64,000 bases of DNA from Leptasterias polaris (taxonomy: Eukaryota; Echinodermata; Asteroidea; Forcipulatida; Asteriidae). The DNA is taken from positions 1,033,098 to 1,097,097 of the forward strand of contig JAZGTN010000218.1 of assembly GCA_037783415.1 (NCBI GenBank), written 5' to 3'. This document shows positions 12,650-23,251 of the stretch, one piece after another (position 1 is the stretch's first letter; the number at the start of each line of letters is the position of its first letter). A program made the position numbers and the translations under genes. Under the pieces are notes generated by a model. That model was not told the DNA's origin, ran no database searches, and saw only the letters and a program-made list of their open reading frames with translations.

Positions 12650-13705
12650 TGTGACGCGACAGGGTGCTTACCCGGTTAATAAATATTCCATGTTAAATTG
12701 CAGAAGTGTAAAGGCTATGACACACGATTGAGGGCGCTAGCGCTAGCAGCATAGGCGTAGTACTAAAGCATAGGCGAAGCAGCGCGTGCACTGAGTGGAC
12801 GGCGAGGGTCACCGTTCACTCATGTGAGGCGTACAGCGCATGCGCGAGGCTGCACCAAAAGCTATATAAAGCGCGTGTTTCCGTGTGAGCAGCGTCCTTC
12901 CGCTGTGCTAGGATAAGGTGCGTACAAACTGATAGGCGGGTATAACCTCCTTGTATAACCAGGCGATTGGGAATGTGGTAGGCTGTGTGGAGATAATAGG
13001 ATTCTCATAGGATCCTAGCGGTTGTGCGATCGGAAATAGAGATCTCTGCCGAGACCCTGCAACGCAAGTTGCGCGGGGCGGTGACTCTATAATCTCCCGT
13101 GGCCTGATCAGACCCTTGTGTCCCGGTGTGCGAGGCTGGCGGTGCTGCCTGGTCCGTTGCTGTCATAGCGCTATCGAATAGAGTGAGAAAGGGCGTGAGA
13201 CTTTTACCCGTGGGGCGTGCGATCGATTATTACGGGCGTGTTGCTGAAACCCATCAGTGCAAACTGCGTGGGGCGACATCCCTGTATTGTTATAGTCCCG
13301 ACCTGCGTCATTCAAATCTTAAGCGCATGTCCGTAGCAAACTGAGACGTGAGTCATAGACCTCCATTTTGTTGTGTAAAGGGCGCCACCTACGGTGGTTG
13401 AGGAGCCGAGAAGATTGTACAATAAAACATCTTTGTTGCCATGTGTGCTACTTGAAACTTTGTGTCATCCTGTGTTTATTCTTGCTGTCTTCGTCTGGAG
13501 CCGAGTCTAGGAGTTAAGGGTCAGGGGTCATCAGTAGCATCCCGAGCGACGTACCATAATTATACCAGCACTGGGACGGTATATTTCTATCCCAACGGAT
13601 CTGTCTCTAGCCGCTCAGAGCGTTTCCGGCCAGGCCGTCCGATGCCGACACCCTCTTAGGGTAGTTGTTCAGCAACTTCCTGTTCGAGGGGGGTGTTGCG
13701 CCACA
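12650..13705 (+). repeat. 5' LTR (1056 bp)
   Basis: Starts TG and ends CA. A TATA-like box TATATAAA lies at 12863-12870 and a polyadenylation signal AATAAA at 13421-13426, which suggests the U3-R boundary lies between them. It differs from the 3' copy at two positions seen by eye (near 13204 and 13548). Short ORFs inside it occur in both copies and are not genes. Confidence 0.95.
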
Positions 13706-13707
13706 AA

Positions 13708-13727
13708 TGGTGTCAGAAGTGGGATTG
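13708..13727 (+). promoter_or_regulatory. Primer binding site, tRNA-Leu type
   Basis: Two bases after the LTR, TGGTGTCAGAAGTGGGATT is complementary to the 3' end (with CCA) of animal tRNA-Leu(CAG). This is where minus-strand DNA synthesis would be primed. Confidence 0.85.
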
Positions 13728-13831
13728 TGTTGGTGTATATTGTCTGTGGGTTTGCATTAAGTTGTTTGATTTGTCCAGTGTCTACGGAGCAAAACAATTA
13801 CGAAGAGACGCCGGTTTAGTAATTGGGCAAC

Positions 13832-14451
13832 ATGTCGGGAGTTCCATCTAGTGAGGACCTACATAGGTCCCGATTGGAGCTTCAGTTATCGCAGTGGGAG
13901 AATTGTCTGCATTTGGAACAGATTAAGAGGTTGGAGGCAACATTGAAAGAGGTAAAACCGTCTGGGGTAAGCCCAATCAGTGATGTTCCAAAGCCCGTAA
14001 GGGTTGATTCGGAAGTAAGATTTAAACTTCCGCGCCAAAATTTGGCCGAGCTGGGAGAGGAGACGTCTGGGTACTTGTCTTGGGAAGAACCAATGTCAGG
14101 TGGAGAAAAGTCTTCGGAATCCCATCCCGTAGTGGGGGGGGTGGTGAGTTTAGTTTATGTGATTGGACAACGCCAGTGAAAGAGAAGTTGTCCAGTCCGT
14201 CCTCCGTCGTTCCGGTAGAAAACAAAAGTGTGCATTGGAACCCGTTTGTGGATGCGGCAAGTACACCCGATCCGAAACAGCTACGGAGTGAGTTAATGAG
14301 TTTTGCTACGCGCCCGCCTGTGGTTATGGCTGAAAGTGTAGTGGCGGATGACTCGGCAGCAGACAAGGCTGGGCCTTGGCCGCTGAAAAGGGAGTCAAAG
14401 TTCATTGAGAAGAGTGAAGGGAATGTACAAAGGTCCGTGTATAATGCCTGA
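13832..14451 (+). pseudogene. Gag N-terminal region, frame-broken
   Basis: The start MSGVPSSEDLHRS opens a charged, probably coiled-coil segment in one frame up to an eight-G run (14134-14141). The reading then continues only in the -1 frame (from EFSLCDWTTPVKEKL to the stop at 14451), after which the main ORF resumes in the first frame. Two compensating shifts in about 300 bp could be indels, homopolymer error or slippage on the G run. The segment lies between the primer binding site and the Gag core. Confidence 0.6.
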
Positions 14452-16906
14452 TAGGTATAATGGTAAAGTCCCGTGGAACGAATACCACGGGCATTTTGAG
14501 AGCTGTCGTATAGTAAATCGATGGGATGAGCAGCAGTCAGCTGCGTTTTTGGCAGCAAGTCTTCAGGGAGATGCGATCCGTATCTTGGGCACACAAGATG
14601 GGCACAAGAGGACGTATGAGGAGATGGTTATGTTGTTGAAAAGGAGGTTTGGGCCTGGCCATCAGGCGGAGAACTTCCTTGTTGAGTTACGTCATCGTCG
14701 GCAGAAGCCGAAGGAAACACTACAAAAGTTGTGTCAAGCGGTACACGAGCTGGCTGTAAAGGCGTATCCGGAAATACCCGAGGAGACAAGAGACCGGTTG
14801 GAGAAGAACCATTTTGTAGATGCTGTGTACGACCAGTTCGTGCGTGAGGGCATATTTCGGGCAAGGCCTAGGGATTTGTCAGAGGCATTGCAAGCCGCCT
14901 TGGAAACGGAGAATTTCCATAAAGTAGAGGCCCAACGGGTAGGAGAAAGACCGTCTAAATTTGCCCGAGGGGCTGACGATAAAGATGAGAAAATAGAGAC
15001 TAGGTTTCAGTCGGTTGAGCGAACCTTAAGTAAACAGTCAGAGTGTGTGAGCAATATGGCTCAGCAGTTGGACAAGATACTTGGTGCACTGTCGCCCCAG
15101 TCACGAGTGCGGCAGGCACCCAGTATGGTACCCGGACAGTTCGATGGTTCACCACCACCGACTAAGGGATATAAGGCGACTATGAAGTGTCATAATTGCG
15201 GAGTTCAAGGTCATTTTGCAAGAGAATGTCCGCAACCGAGAAGAAAGCGCCCAGGAAATAAAGTAGAAGTTAAAGAAGTAAAGATGGGCCCAGACAGTAT
15301 TGAAGCGCCATTGGTAAGAGTGGCAGTCTTACAGCCGTCACTAGGAAACAGTGAGCTGAGGGATGCCCAAATTGCGGATGAAACGATAAGCTGGCTGTTA
15401 GTAGCTAAGAAAGAGGGAAAAGAGCGCCCTCTTTGGACAAATGTAGCTCACATGTCGCCAGCCAGTAAGACACATTGGTCCTACTGGGAGCAGTTATCGG
15501 TCCGAGAAGATGTGTTATATCAGCGATGGGAATCGGATGATGGAAAGTCCATCCGATGGAGGCTGGTAGTGCCTGAGAAGCTTAGGCAGAAGTTGACTGG
15601 AGAAGTGCATGGTGGTGGTCTTGGCGGGCATCTTGGTCTTAAAAAGACCATGGCGGGAATAAGGCAGAGGTATTTCTGGTCGGGAATGACTGCAGATGTA
15701 AGGTCCTGTCTTCGCAAATGTAGCCAGTGCGCAAGAAGGAAATCCCCTCCGAAGAGGCGGGTGGCACCACTGCAACAGTACAATATAAGGGGAACCATGG
15801 ACAGGGTTGCAATGGATCTCGTTGGTCCCCTCCCTATGACGGAGGAGGGTAACCAATGGATACTGGTAGTAGGAGAATACACTACTAAATGGATGGAAGC
15901 ATATGCGCTCCCAGATGCAAGAGCTGAGACAGTTGCCGCCAAATTTGTTGGTGAATACGTATGCCGGTTTGGGGCGCCAAGAGAGCTTCATACGGATCAA
16001 GGCACCAACTTTGAATCACAAGTATTTAAAGAAATGTGTCGAATATTGGGGATTGGTAAGACGCGAACTACGGCTTACAATCCGAAGTCAGATGGGCTTG
16101 TTGAGAGGTTTAACAAAACCTTGATCAACATGAACATGGTCTCCATGATGATTGACCCGCACAAAGGTCAACGCGATTGGGATAAGTATCTCCCATTCGC
16201 AACTGGGGCATATCGAAGTACCCCACAGGAAAGCATCGGGGAAACGCCGAACATGATGATGTTAGGGCGGGAAGTTTCGCTCCCGATCGACTTAATGGTA
16301 AAACATCCGGCACTAAGTGAGGATGAGCCGCAAACTGATTATGCGGAGAACTTGAGGAATCAAATCCAGAAGGCTCAGGACAGGGCACAGCTGTGCCTGG
16401 GTAAAAGCATGAGGCGCCAGAAGAAGAACTATGACCGGAAGGCATATGGGTCTTGCATCTCAGAGAACGAGTTTGTATGGTTGTTCAACCCCGCGAGGAA
16501 AAAGGGGGTTTGCCACAAGCTCCAGTTGAAATGGGAGGGGCCGTATCTCGTTCTTAAGAGGTTGTCCGATGTGGTGTTCCGGATACAAAGGTCAAAGGGC
16601 TCGAAGCCACGCGTTGTACACGCTGATAGGTTGAAACCCTACGTTGGGGAGCCAATCCAGTCTTGGAATACTCCAAGCAGGGTAGTCCCTACCGAAGAGC
16701 TCGAGATGCTCGAAATTGTAATAGAGAGTGACAAGTCACGTGATGACCTCACGGTCACGGAAGCCGTATCGGATAATATGGATATCGGTAGTAGTTATGA
16801 CAGCAATGCACCTGCGCATGCCCCAGTCAATGTCACACCGGAGTCACCGGTGGAAAACAGGAGATTTCCGACGAGAACACACAGGTTGCCTGTGAGATAC
16901 CGATAA
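14405..16906 (+). CDS. Gag-integrase fusion (833 aa), RT absent
   Basis: Residues ~14-180 are a retrotransposon Gag core (PDRYNGKVPWNEY, then helices). A CCHC knuckle is at 262-275 (C262, C265, H270, C275). Residues ~315-395 are the linker that normally follows RNase H. Next come the integrase HHCC finger (H402, H409, C439, C442) and the catalytic core with D471, D531 and E567, followed by a C-terminal chain-binding segment up to about residue 740. The protease DTG, the RT YxDD and RNase H are all missing, so knuckle and integrase are joined in one uninterrupted frame. In the family, Gag builds the particle and integrase inserts the cDNA. The first in-frame Met is probably not the native start, since Gag extends upstream. 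Confidence 0.92.
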   Translation: MRRVKGMYKGPCIMPDRYNGKVPWNEYHGHFESCRIVNRWDEQQSAAFLAASLQGDAIRILGTQDGHKRTYEEMVMLLKRRFGPGHQAENFLVELRHRRQKPKETLQKLCQAVHELAVKAYPEIPEETRDRLEKNHFVDAVYDQFVREGIFRARPRDLSEALQAALETENFHKVEAQRVGERPSKFARGADDKDEKIETRFQSVERTLSKQSECVSNMAQQLDKILGALSPQSRVRQAPSMVPGQFDGSPPPTKGYKATMKCHNCGVQGHFARECPQPRRKRPGNKVEVKEVKMGPDSIEAPLVRVAVLQPSLGNSELRDAQIADETISWLLVAKKEGKERPLWTNVAHMSPASKTHWSYWEQLSVREDVLYQRWESDDGKSIRWRLVVPEKLRQKLTGEVHGGGLGGHLGLKKTMAGIRQRYFWSGMTADVRSCLRKCSQCARRKSPPKRRVAPLQQYNIRGTMDRVAMDLVGPLPMTEEGNQWILVVGEYTTKWMEAYALPDARAETVAAKFVGEYVCRFGAPRELHTDQGTNFESQVFKEMCRILGIGKTRTTAYNPKSDGLVERFNKTLINMNMVSMMIDPHKGQRDWDKYLPFATGAYRSTPQESIGETPNMMMLGREVSLPIDLMVKHPALSEDEPQTDYAENLRNQIQKAQDRAQLCLGKSMRRQKKNYDRKAYGSCISENEFVWLFNPARKKGVCHKLQLKWEGPYLVLKRLSDVVFRIQRSKGSKPRVVHADRLKPYVGEPIQSWNTPSRVVPTEELEMLEIVIESDKSRDDLTVTEAVSDNMDIGSSYDSNAPAHAPVNVTPESPVENRRFPTRTHRLPVRYR

Positions 16907-16999
16907 AGCCACAATTGAATTGTTGTACATAATTGGTGGTCGAGTGTTTACTAAAAGAAATTATGTTTTCTTTGTTCCCCTGCAGATTAATGAGAAAAG

Positions 17000-17857
17000 A
17001 TGGCGCCCCCTTGTGAGAAGAAGCAGGAGTGTGACATGTGCGGGAAAATGTACGCCAAATACAAGGGCCTCATGAGGCACAAGCGTCTAGACCACGGACC
17101 GGTGGTGGTGATGTATTGCCTTTGTTGCGGATATTTCGGAAAGAGAAGGAGCAACCTCCGCAGGCACTACCTTGCAGAGCATCCAGGCCGGGTGAGTGAT
17201 GTGGATGCGTTGAAGAAAGAGCCAATCAGAAAGCACACGGCTACCACCATGAATGTGAGGCGGGTGGTAGGCACCCCAGCGCCACCGTCAACCATGGCGG
17301 CAGAGCCGAGCTATAGTCAGGAGGCTAAGCGAGGAGAACCAGTGCCAGAGCTGCCACCCCTCCGGATTCTTCCATCTATGCTATCCCCCCTGCAGGACTC
17401 TCCAATGAGAGAAGATGATGTGCTTAGTCTGGGCTCCATGCCACCGCTGGAAATATGCGAGGAACTGGGTGATGATCTCCCCAACCAAATACCCCCCGAC
17501 GATGGACCGCCCGTTGACCTCCGCAACCTGCTGACCCCGATGGATGTGTCGGCAGTACATAGGCCCGACCTCCGCAACCTTCTGGCCTCCAAGGATGTGC
17601 CAGTGGCACACACCAAGCCAGCCCCAGAACGTGTACCTCCTCCAAGGGAGTCCTCTCCTTCTTCTTCGTCGCCGAGTCAACCCCGGGTGGAGCTACTCAG
17701 GACCGGCATCCCAGAACTAGCAACGATCACGGAGGTCATCACTACGTACACCGTCGTCGGGGGAGTACTGATTTCTAAAGAACACAAGCAGCGGTCGTAT
17801 CTGCGGGACGTCATCGTTCACTGTGGCAAGGCACTACCGGGCCACGATGGGAAGTGA
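17000..17857 (+). CDS. Two-zinc-finger accessory ORF of the LTR element (285 aa)
   Basis: It starts MAPPCEKKQECDMCGKMYAK, 93 bp after the integrase stop and before the 3' LTR, where an env gene lies in some Gypsy elements. Two adjacent C2H2 fingers are seen: C11, C14, H27, H32 and C40, C43, H56, H61. The rest is proline- and serine-rich with a duplicated PDLRNLL-type unit (residues ~172-195). No signal peptide or membrane segment is visible, so it is not an envelope. DNA or RNA binding is the natural inference. I do not know a named family for it. Confidence 0.75.
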   Translation: MAPPCEKKQECDMCGKMYAKYKGLMRHKRLDHGPVVVMYCLCCGYFGKRRSNLRRHYLAEHPGRVSDVDALKKEPIRKHTATTMNVRRVVGTPAPPSTMAAEPSYSQEAKRGEPVPELPPLRILPSMLSPLQDSPMREDDVLSLGSMPPLEICEELGDDLPNQIPPDDGPPVDLRNLLTPMDVSAVHRPDLRNLLASKDVPVAHTKPAPERVPPPRESSPSSSSPSQPRVELLRTGIPELATITEVITTYTVVGGVLISKEHKQRSYLRDVIVHCGKALPGHDGK

Positions 17858-18215
17858 GGCCAGCTTCTGGATAACTCGTTCGCGTTTATATAAAGTTTTG
17901 ATAAAGTTTTGATAACAGTTTTTTATATAAAGTTTTGATAAAAGTTTCTATAAGAGTTAAAGTATAAGCTGAAATACCAAAGACATGTTCAGTACTTGTT
18001 GAGGCCAAAGAGTTAAGTTAAAGAAAACAAAAAGTATTCTTGCCAGTTGGATAAAGAATAAAGTTGTTATAAGTTTATAAATAAAGATTGTGTGTATATA
18101 TATATGTATTTTCTTACAGGTTAACTAAATACAGGTATTGGTAAACACTCTGCCGCGTTCGGTATGAGGTTTTCGGCTGGACTAAATGGGGACATTTAGG
18201 CCTGTCAGGAGGCTT

Positions 18216-19271
18216 TGTGACGCGACAGGGTGCTTACCCGGTTAATAAATATTCCATGTTAAATTGCAGAAGTGTAAAGGCTATGACACACGATTGAGGG
18301 CGCTAGCGCTAGCAGCATAGGCGTAGTACTAAAGCATAGGCGAAGCAGCGCGTGCACTGAGTGGACGGCGAGGGTCACCGTTCACTCATGTGAGGCGTAC
18401 AGCGCATGCGCGAGGCTGCACCAAAAGCTATATAAAGCGCGTGTTTCCGTGTGAGCAGCGTCCTTCCGCTGTGCTAGGATAAGGTGCGTACAAACTGATA
18501 GGCGGGTATAACCTCCTTGTATAACCAGGCGATTGGGAATGTGGTAGGCTGTGTGGAGATAATAGGATTCTCATAGGATCCTAGCGGTTGTGCGATCGGA
18601 AATAGAGATCTCTGCCGAGACCCTGCAACGCAAGTTGCGCGGGGCGGTGACTCTATAATCTCCCGTGGCCTGATCAGACCCTTGTGTCCCGGTGTGCGAG
18701 GCTGGCGGTGCTGCCTGGTCCGTTGCTGTCATAGCGCTATCGAATAGAGTGAGAAAGGGCGTGAGACTATTACCCGTGGGGCGTGCGATCGATTATTACG
18801 GGCGTGTTGCTGAAACCCATCAGTGCAAACTGCGTGGGGCGACATCCCTGTATTGTTATAGTCCCGACCTGCGTCATTCAAATCTTAAGCGCATGTCCGT
18901 AGCAAACTGAGACGTGAGTCATAGACCTCCATTTTGTTGTGTAAAGGGCGCCACCTACGGTGGTTGAGGAGCCGAGAAGATTGTACAATAAAACATCTTT
19001 GTTGCCATGTGTGCTACTTGAAACTTTGTGTCATCCTGTGTTTATTCTTGCTGTCTTCGTCTGGAGCCGAGTCTAGGAGTTAAGGGTCAGGGGTCATCAG
19101 TAGCGTCCCGAGCGACGTACCATAATTATACCAGCACTGGGACGGTATATTTCTATCCCAACGGATCTGTCTCTAGCCGCTCAGAGCGTTTCCGGCCAGG
19201 CCGTCCGATGCCGACACCCTCTTAGGGTAGTTGTTCAGCAACTTCCTGTTCGAGGGGGGTGTTGCGCCACA
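18216..19271 (+). repeat. 3' LTR (1056 bp)
   Basis: Same length as the 5' copy. It is preceded by a short purine-rich AGGAGG tract (18208-18212), the likely plus-strand primer, and followed by the GTAT target duplicate. TATA box at 18429-18436, AATAAA at 18987-18992. Confidence 0.95.
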
Positions 19272-19275
19272 GTAT

Positions 19276-20356
19276 TAATAATAATACAAGCAGTGTGGTG
19301 GTGTGCTGGCATTGACTTAATTCAAGATTATGTTGGAACAATAATAGCAAATAAACACCTAGTGTTGAATTGAACAATGGGTCTTTGACTTCTGCCCGAA
19401 GTCAAAGGTTTCATGATTCGAGGGTTTGCCAGTTTATAGAGTCATTTGCCTTGGATACAACACTCAGTTACATGGTCAGACCTATCTTTGGGTTTTATTC
19501 TAAAGATGACGCTGTTGCGAATAATAGTGTCTTATACTTAATTTGAAAAGGTAAAAGCTTTCTGACGCATGGTACGTTGCTCATTATGACATTGTGGAAA
19601 TGTAAATAATGAAGCAGCAATCTATTGGATTTTAATATAGGCCTAACAAAAAAATTGTAACTTTATATTCAGAATCTGATTTTCGCAGCAGAGCTTACAA
19701 ATCAATTTTGTTTGCATCCCAGTGGAAACTTTAATTGCCTACCTAGAATCGAAAGTGGGTAGGTTACTTTGATGGCCTTCAAATAAGACAGAAAGTAGAG
19801 AAATACATGCATACATTTTAAAACATTGCATAAGAATCCTGAGAGTAATACACTCTGAATGAGTTGGTTATAAATTTGAACTGGTTTATTGATACGAATA
19901 GACATACACAACAACAAAATAACAAACATGATTGAAAGGTATATAAATAAAAAATTAAATGAAAAATTACGTTGGAATAGAGCACAAAGGGAATGAGTGT
20001 GTGTGTTTTTTTACATGAATACATTGAACAAAGTCAAAAGTATGTTAGTTGGTGTTAGTTATGACTTTGAAACAAATTCGCTAAGTACAGTTGGGAAGGT
20101 GATTATTTGGAATTCAACATTAGCCTCATCCAACATGTAAAAAACGTATTAAGGGTAAAATAAAGGCAAATAAAACAAAACTAAACAGACAATTCATAAG
20201 GGCAGAGTTTTCTTTTAACAATCCTTGTATTGACGCGCCCGGCCCTCATTAATTATAACAGAGTGAGCAGACCGCTCACGAAAGGGTTTGTAAAACACTT
20301 CAGTACATTGTCCAGTTTGTTACTGACTGAGGTAAATTCTGCATTGGAAGACATTG
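19276..20356. other. No gene recognised
   Basis: AT-rich spacer between the LTR element and the piggyBac nest. There are short spurious ORFs only. Confidence 0.4.
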
Positions 20357-20374
20357 TTAACCACTTCACGTCGG
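20357..20374 (+). repeat. piggyBac left TTAA and terminal repeat
   Basis: TTAA (20357-20360) is followed by CCACTTCACGTCGG (20361-20374). The exact inverse of the 14-mer, followed by TTAA, lies at 34966-34983. Confidence 0.93.
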
Positions 20375-20744
20375 TATTATAAAAAAAATGCTGGGCCTCT
20401 GGGCGGTATTATTTTTGGAAAAAAATTAGGGTTTTTTCCCCGGCGAAAGGTTAAAGTGTTTTCCTCGATAATAGATCAATACACCCATGCCAAGAATGTT
20501 GGCGTCGGAATTTTCAAAATTCCTTCGATAGAACTCCCGTGGCGGGCGTTTTCATTTCGCCGTTCGCGGACTGAAATTTACGTCAACCGGCAGTGTGGAA
20601 CAAATGTCCATTGCAAAACGGACGTCAACCGTCAGAAGCGATGTGTAGTTCAGGGATTGGGGTCGTCAATAGACACATGTGGAACAAAGAAAGGGAAGAC
20701 GTGGTGGTGCTGGCAAGCAGTATCCCCGGGAAACGGGTTAGGTA

Positions 20745-22000
20745 ATTGAAATTGCAAAGACGTCCACCAGCCCAGGTACAAATTTCTATAGGTAAGTAGT
20801 CGGCCAGCAAGGAGACAATGAAGACTGAAGCCGATAAGCCGAAAAGCTGATAATCCTCATTGTTTGGGGCAGACAGCTTGAACAAAGATACGTTTAGGAG
20901 TAGGCTGAATTTATATGCAAGTCAAAGAAAAATTATGAGACCATAGTTTTATTTATTTATTATTTTACATCTTGATTGTATTGCAACTAAATACGAATAC
21001 AAGTATGAGGCGAGGGGATTCCACATAGACAAATTGATCAAAGCACCGAAATGATGACCAGGTCAAGGCATGAAGTATCCATGTGTAACGCGTTGAGAGG
21101 CCCACCAGTTTATAGAGGGGAGAGCGCAGTCGTGGGGTACGGGGACAAGGGTTGACCGTGTACAGACAAAAGCTAGCCCCCGTTTGAGATGGAAGGGCCC
21201 GGCCCGGCGGCAGTGGAGTACTGGGACAGTTGTTGACCGTGTCGGCCGTGAGGTATCCCCCGTGCATCGCATCACTGGACCCGTCCCAGTACCGATGGAT
21301 ATGACCGGGATGGCTGAATATTGATGGCATACCCTTTTTATTTTGTTACAGCTAAGTTGGTACCAATGGGTTTAGTGGTTACAGGTTTCAATGGAGACAA
21401 ATGGAACAAAGGTGTGGGGGGGGGGGAGGAGTATGGGGAAAAGGGTTGACCGTGTAGCAAGGGCCCGGGAGTGGAGTACTGGGACAAGTGCTGACCGGGT
21501 CAGCCCATGAGGTATCCCCCGTGAAACGCATTGCCGGACCCATTATTATTTTAGCCTTTTTATTTTGTTACAGCTAAGATGGTACCAAGGGATTAGGGGT
21601 TTCAATGGAGACAGATGGAACAAAGGTGTCCAATCATTTGCATGCTAAAATGTTTACATTTTATACTTTTGTTGTAACACAGCCAAGGGATTATGGGTTT
21701 CAATGAAGACAAATGAAACAAAGGTGTCCAATCATTGTTTGGGGCTGACAGCATGAACAATATGTTTAGGTGTCTGGTAGATGTATGCAAGTCAATGACT
21801 GGTTAGGGGACTCCCGAATACAAAACCAAGAAAGTATATACAAGTAAACAAGGAACAAAATAATTTATTGGTTTTCCTCCATCAGAAGTTTTCACATAAA
21901 CACAAAAGTGTGGGTTTACATTTGTGTTTCTATTTACAAGTAAAACAAGGAACAGAATATTTATTGACATTACCAATTTCAAATGCATGTAAATAAAATA
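20745..22000. repeat. Internal repeat modules of the piggyBac left arm
   Basis: Segments at 20745-20900, 21000-21340 and 21370-21740 recur in the same orientation in the right arm at 33340-33470, 33520-33880 and 33910-34450. A ~50-bp module containing GGGTTTCAATGGAGACA and GGAACAAAGGTGT occurs about six times in total. ORFs shared between the arms reflect this repetition and are not genes. Confidence 0.8.
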
Positions 22001-23250
22001 AACAAGAGGAAAAGAATGCCTAGAAAAAAAAAAAAAAGACTTTCTTCGCATTACATCTCTGGTCAATTGGCCCAAAAAGAGCCGTTGCTATTGGTCTCGA
22101 CATTTTGCCCCGGTCAATATATCGAGATCTTAGCAACGGCTAAGTCGGCGAAAACAATGAAAAACATAAGGAGGGCTCCGAAGGCGTGAAAGCCGCCGTG
22201 GGTCACGGCGTGGTCGGCCGGGCGCACGGTGGCGTGGGACTTGGAGTACGAGGTATATTTACACATGGTTGTACCAGTTTCTACACATCAAATCATGGCA
22301 TCACTAGTAAAATCTCTAGGGTACAACCATGTGTAAATATATTTTGGACGGACAATTGGCCCTAAAAAAGAACCGTTGCTAAGGTCTCAACATTTTGCCC
22401 CAGTCAAAATATTGAGATCTTAGCAACGGTTCTTTTCAGAGGCAACTCTTATTCCAAAATATATTTACACATGGTTGTACCCTAGAGATTTTACACTAGA
22501 GATTTTACACATCAAATCATGGCATCTTTGCTAAAACAAGTTCAACTACAATACAATTCAGTTCAACACAGTTCAATGCAATACAGTTCAAAAATTTCGC
22601 TCGGTGTGGTATGTCCCAATTTCAAATGCATGTAAATAAACACAAGGAAAAAAATGCCTAGACAAAATAATATGACTTTCTTCGCATTACATCTCTGGTC
22701 AATTGGCACAAAAAGAGCCGTTGCTAAGGTCTCGACATTTTGCCCCTGTCAATATATTGAGATCTTGGCAACGGTTCTTTTCAGAAAAAGTACAAGTCGG
22801 CGAAAACAATGAAAAACATAAGGAGGGCTCCGAGGCGTGAAGGCCGCCGTGGGCCACGGCGTGGTCGGCCGGGCGCACGGTGGAGTGGGACTTGGAGTAC
22901 GAGATATATTTACACATGGTTATACTAGTTTCTACACATCAAATCATGGCATCACTAGTAAATTTTTGGGTACTGCCATGTGTAAACATATTTTGGAAGG
23001 ACAATTGGCCCTAAAAAGAGTCGTTGCTAAGGTCTCAACATTTTGCCCCAGTCAAAATATTGAGATCTTAGCAACGGTTCTTTTCAGAGGTAACTCTTAT
23101 TCCAAAATATATTTACACATGGTTGTACCCTAGAGATTTTACACATCAAATCATGGCATCTTTGCTAAAACAAGTTCAACTACAATACAGTTCAGTTCAA
23201 TACAGTTCAGTTCAATACAGTTCAATGTAATACAGTTCAATGTAATACAG
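21973..23250. repeat. Tandem duplication (~645-bp unit) with hairpins
   Basis: Unit 1 (about 21973-22617) and unit 2 (about 22618-23250) are direct copies that abut the 3' end of the transposase gene. Each contains two ~67-nt hairpins built on CCGTTGCTAAG. Unit 1 also has a perfect 42-bp inverted repeat (22307-22348 and 22453-22494). Short AT-rich GTTCAAT(A)CA runs close both units. Confidence 0.85.
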
Positions 23251-23251
23251 T

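Larger units (their letters stand above)
12650..19271 (+). mobile_element. LTR retrotransposon lacking RT (Gag-integrase plus zinc-finger ORF)
   Basis: Two 1056-bp direct repeats (12650-13705, 18216-19271) begin TGTGACGCG and end GCGCCACA. They are flanked by GTAT on both sides (12646-12649, 19272-19275). I saw two differences between the LTRs, so the insertion is recent. Inside, in order, are a primer binding site, a gag region, integrase, and a separate ORF with two C2H2 fingers. Protease, reverse transcriptase and RNase H are missing. The integrase (HHCC and DDE) and single CCHC knuckle are of Gypsy/Metaviridae type. Copying must have used reverse transcriptase from another element; that is inference from the missing domain and the young LTRs. 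Confidence 0.95.

Noticed and set aside
13126..13344. ORF of 72 codons in the 5' LTR, repeated at 18692-18910
   Set aside because: It lies wholly within the LTR and is duplicated only because the LTR is; no domain.
22036..23250. CRISPR-like regular repeats
   Set aside because: Animal DNA; units are long tandem and inverted repeats of a transposon, without spacers of constant length.
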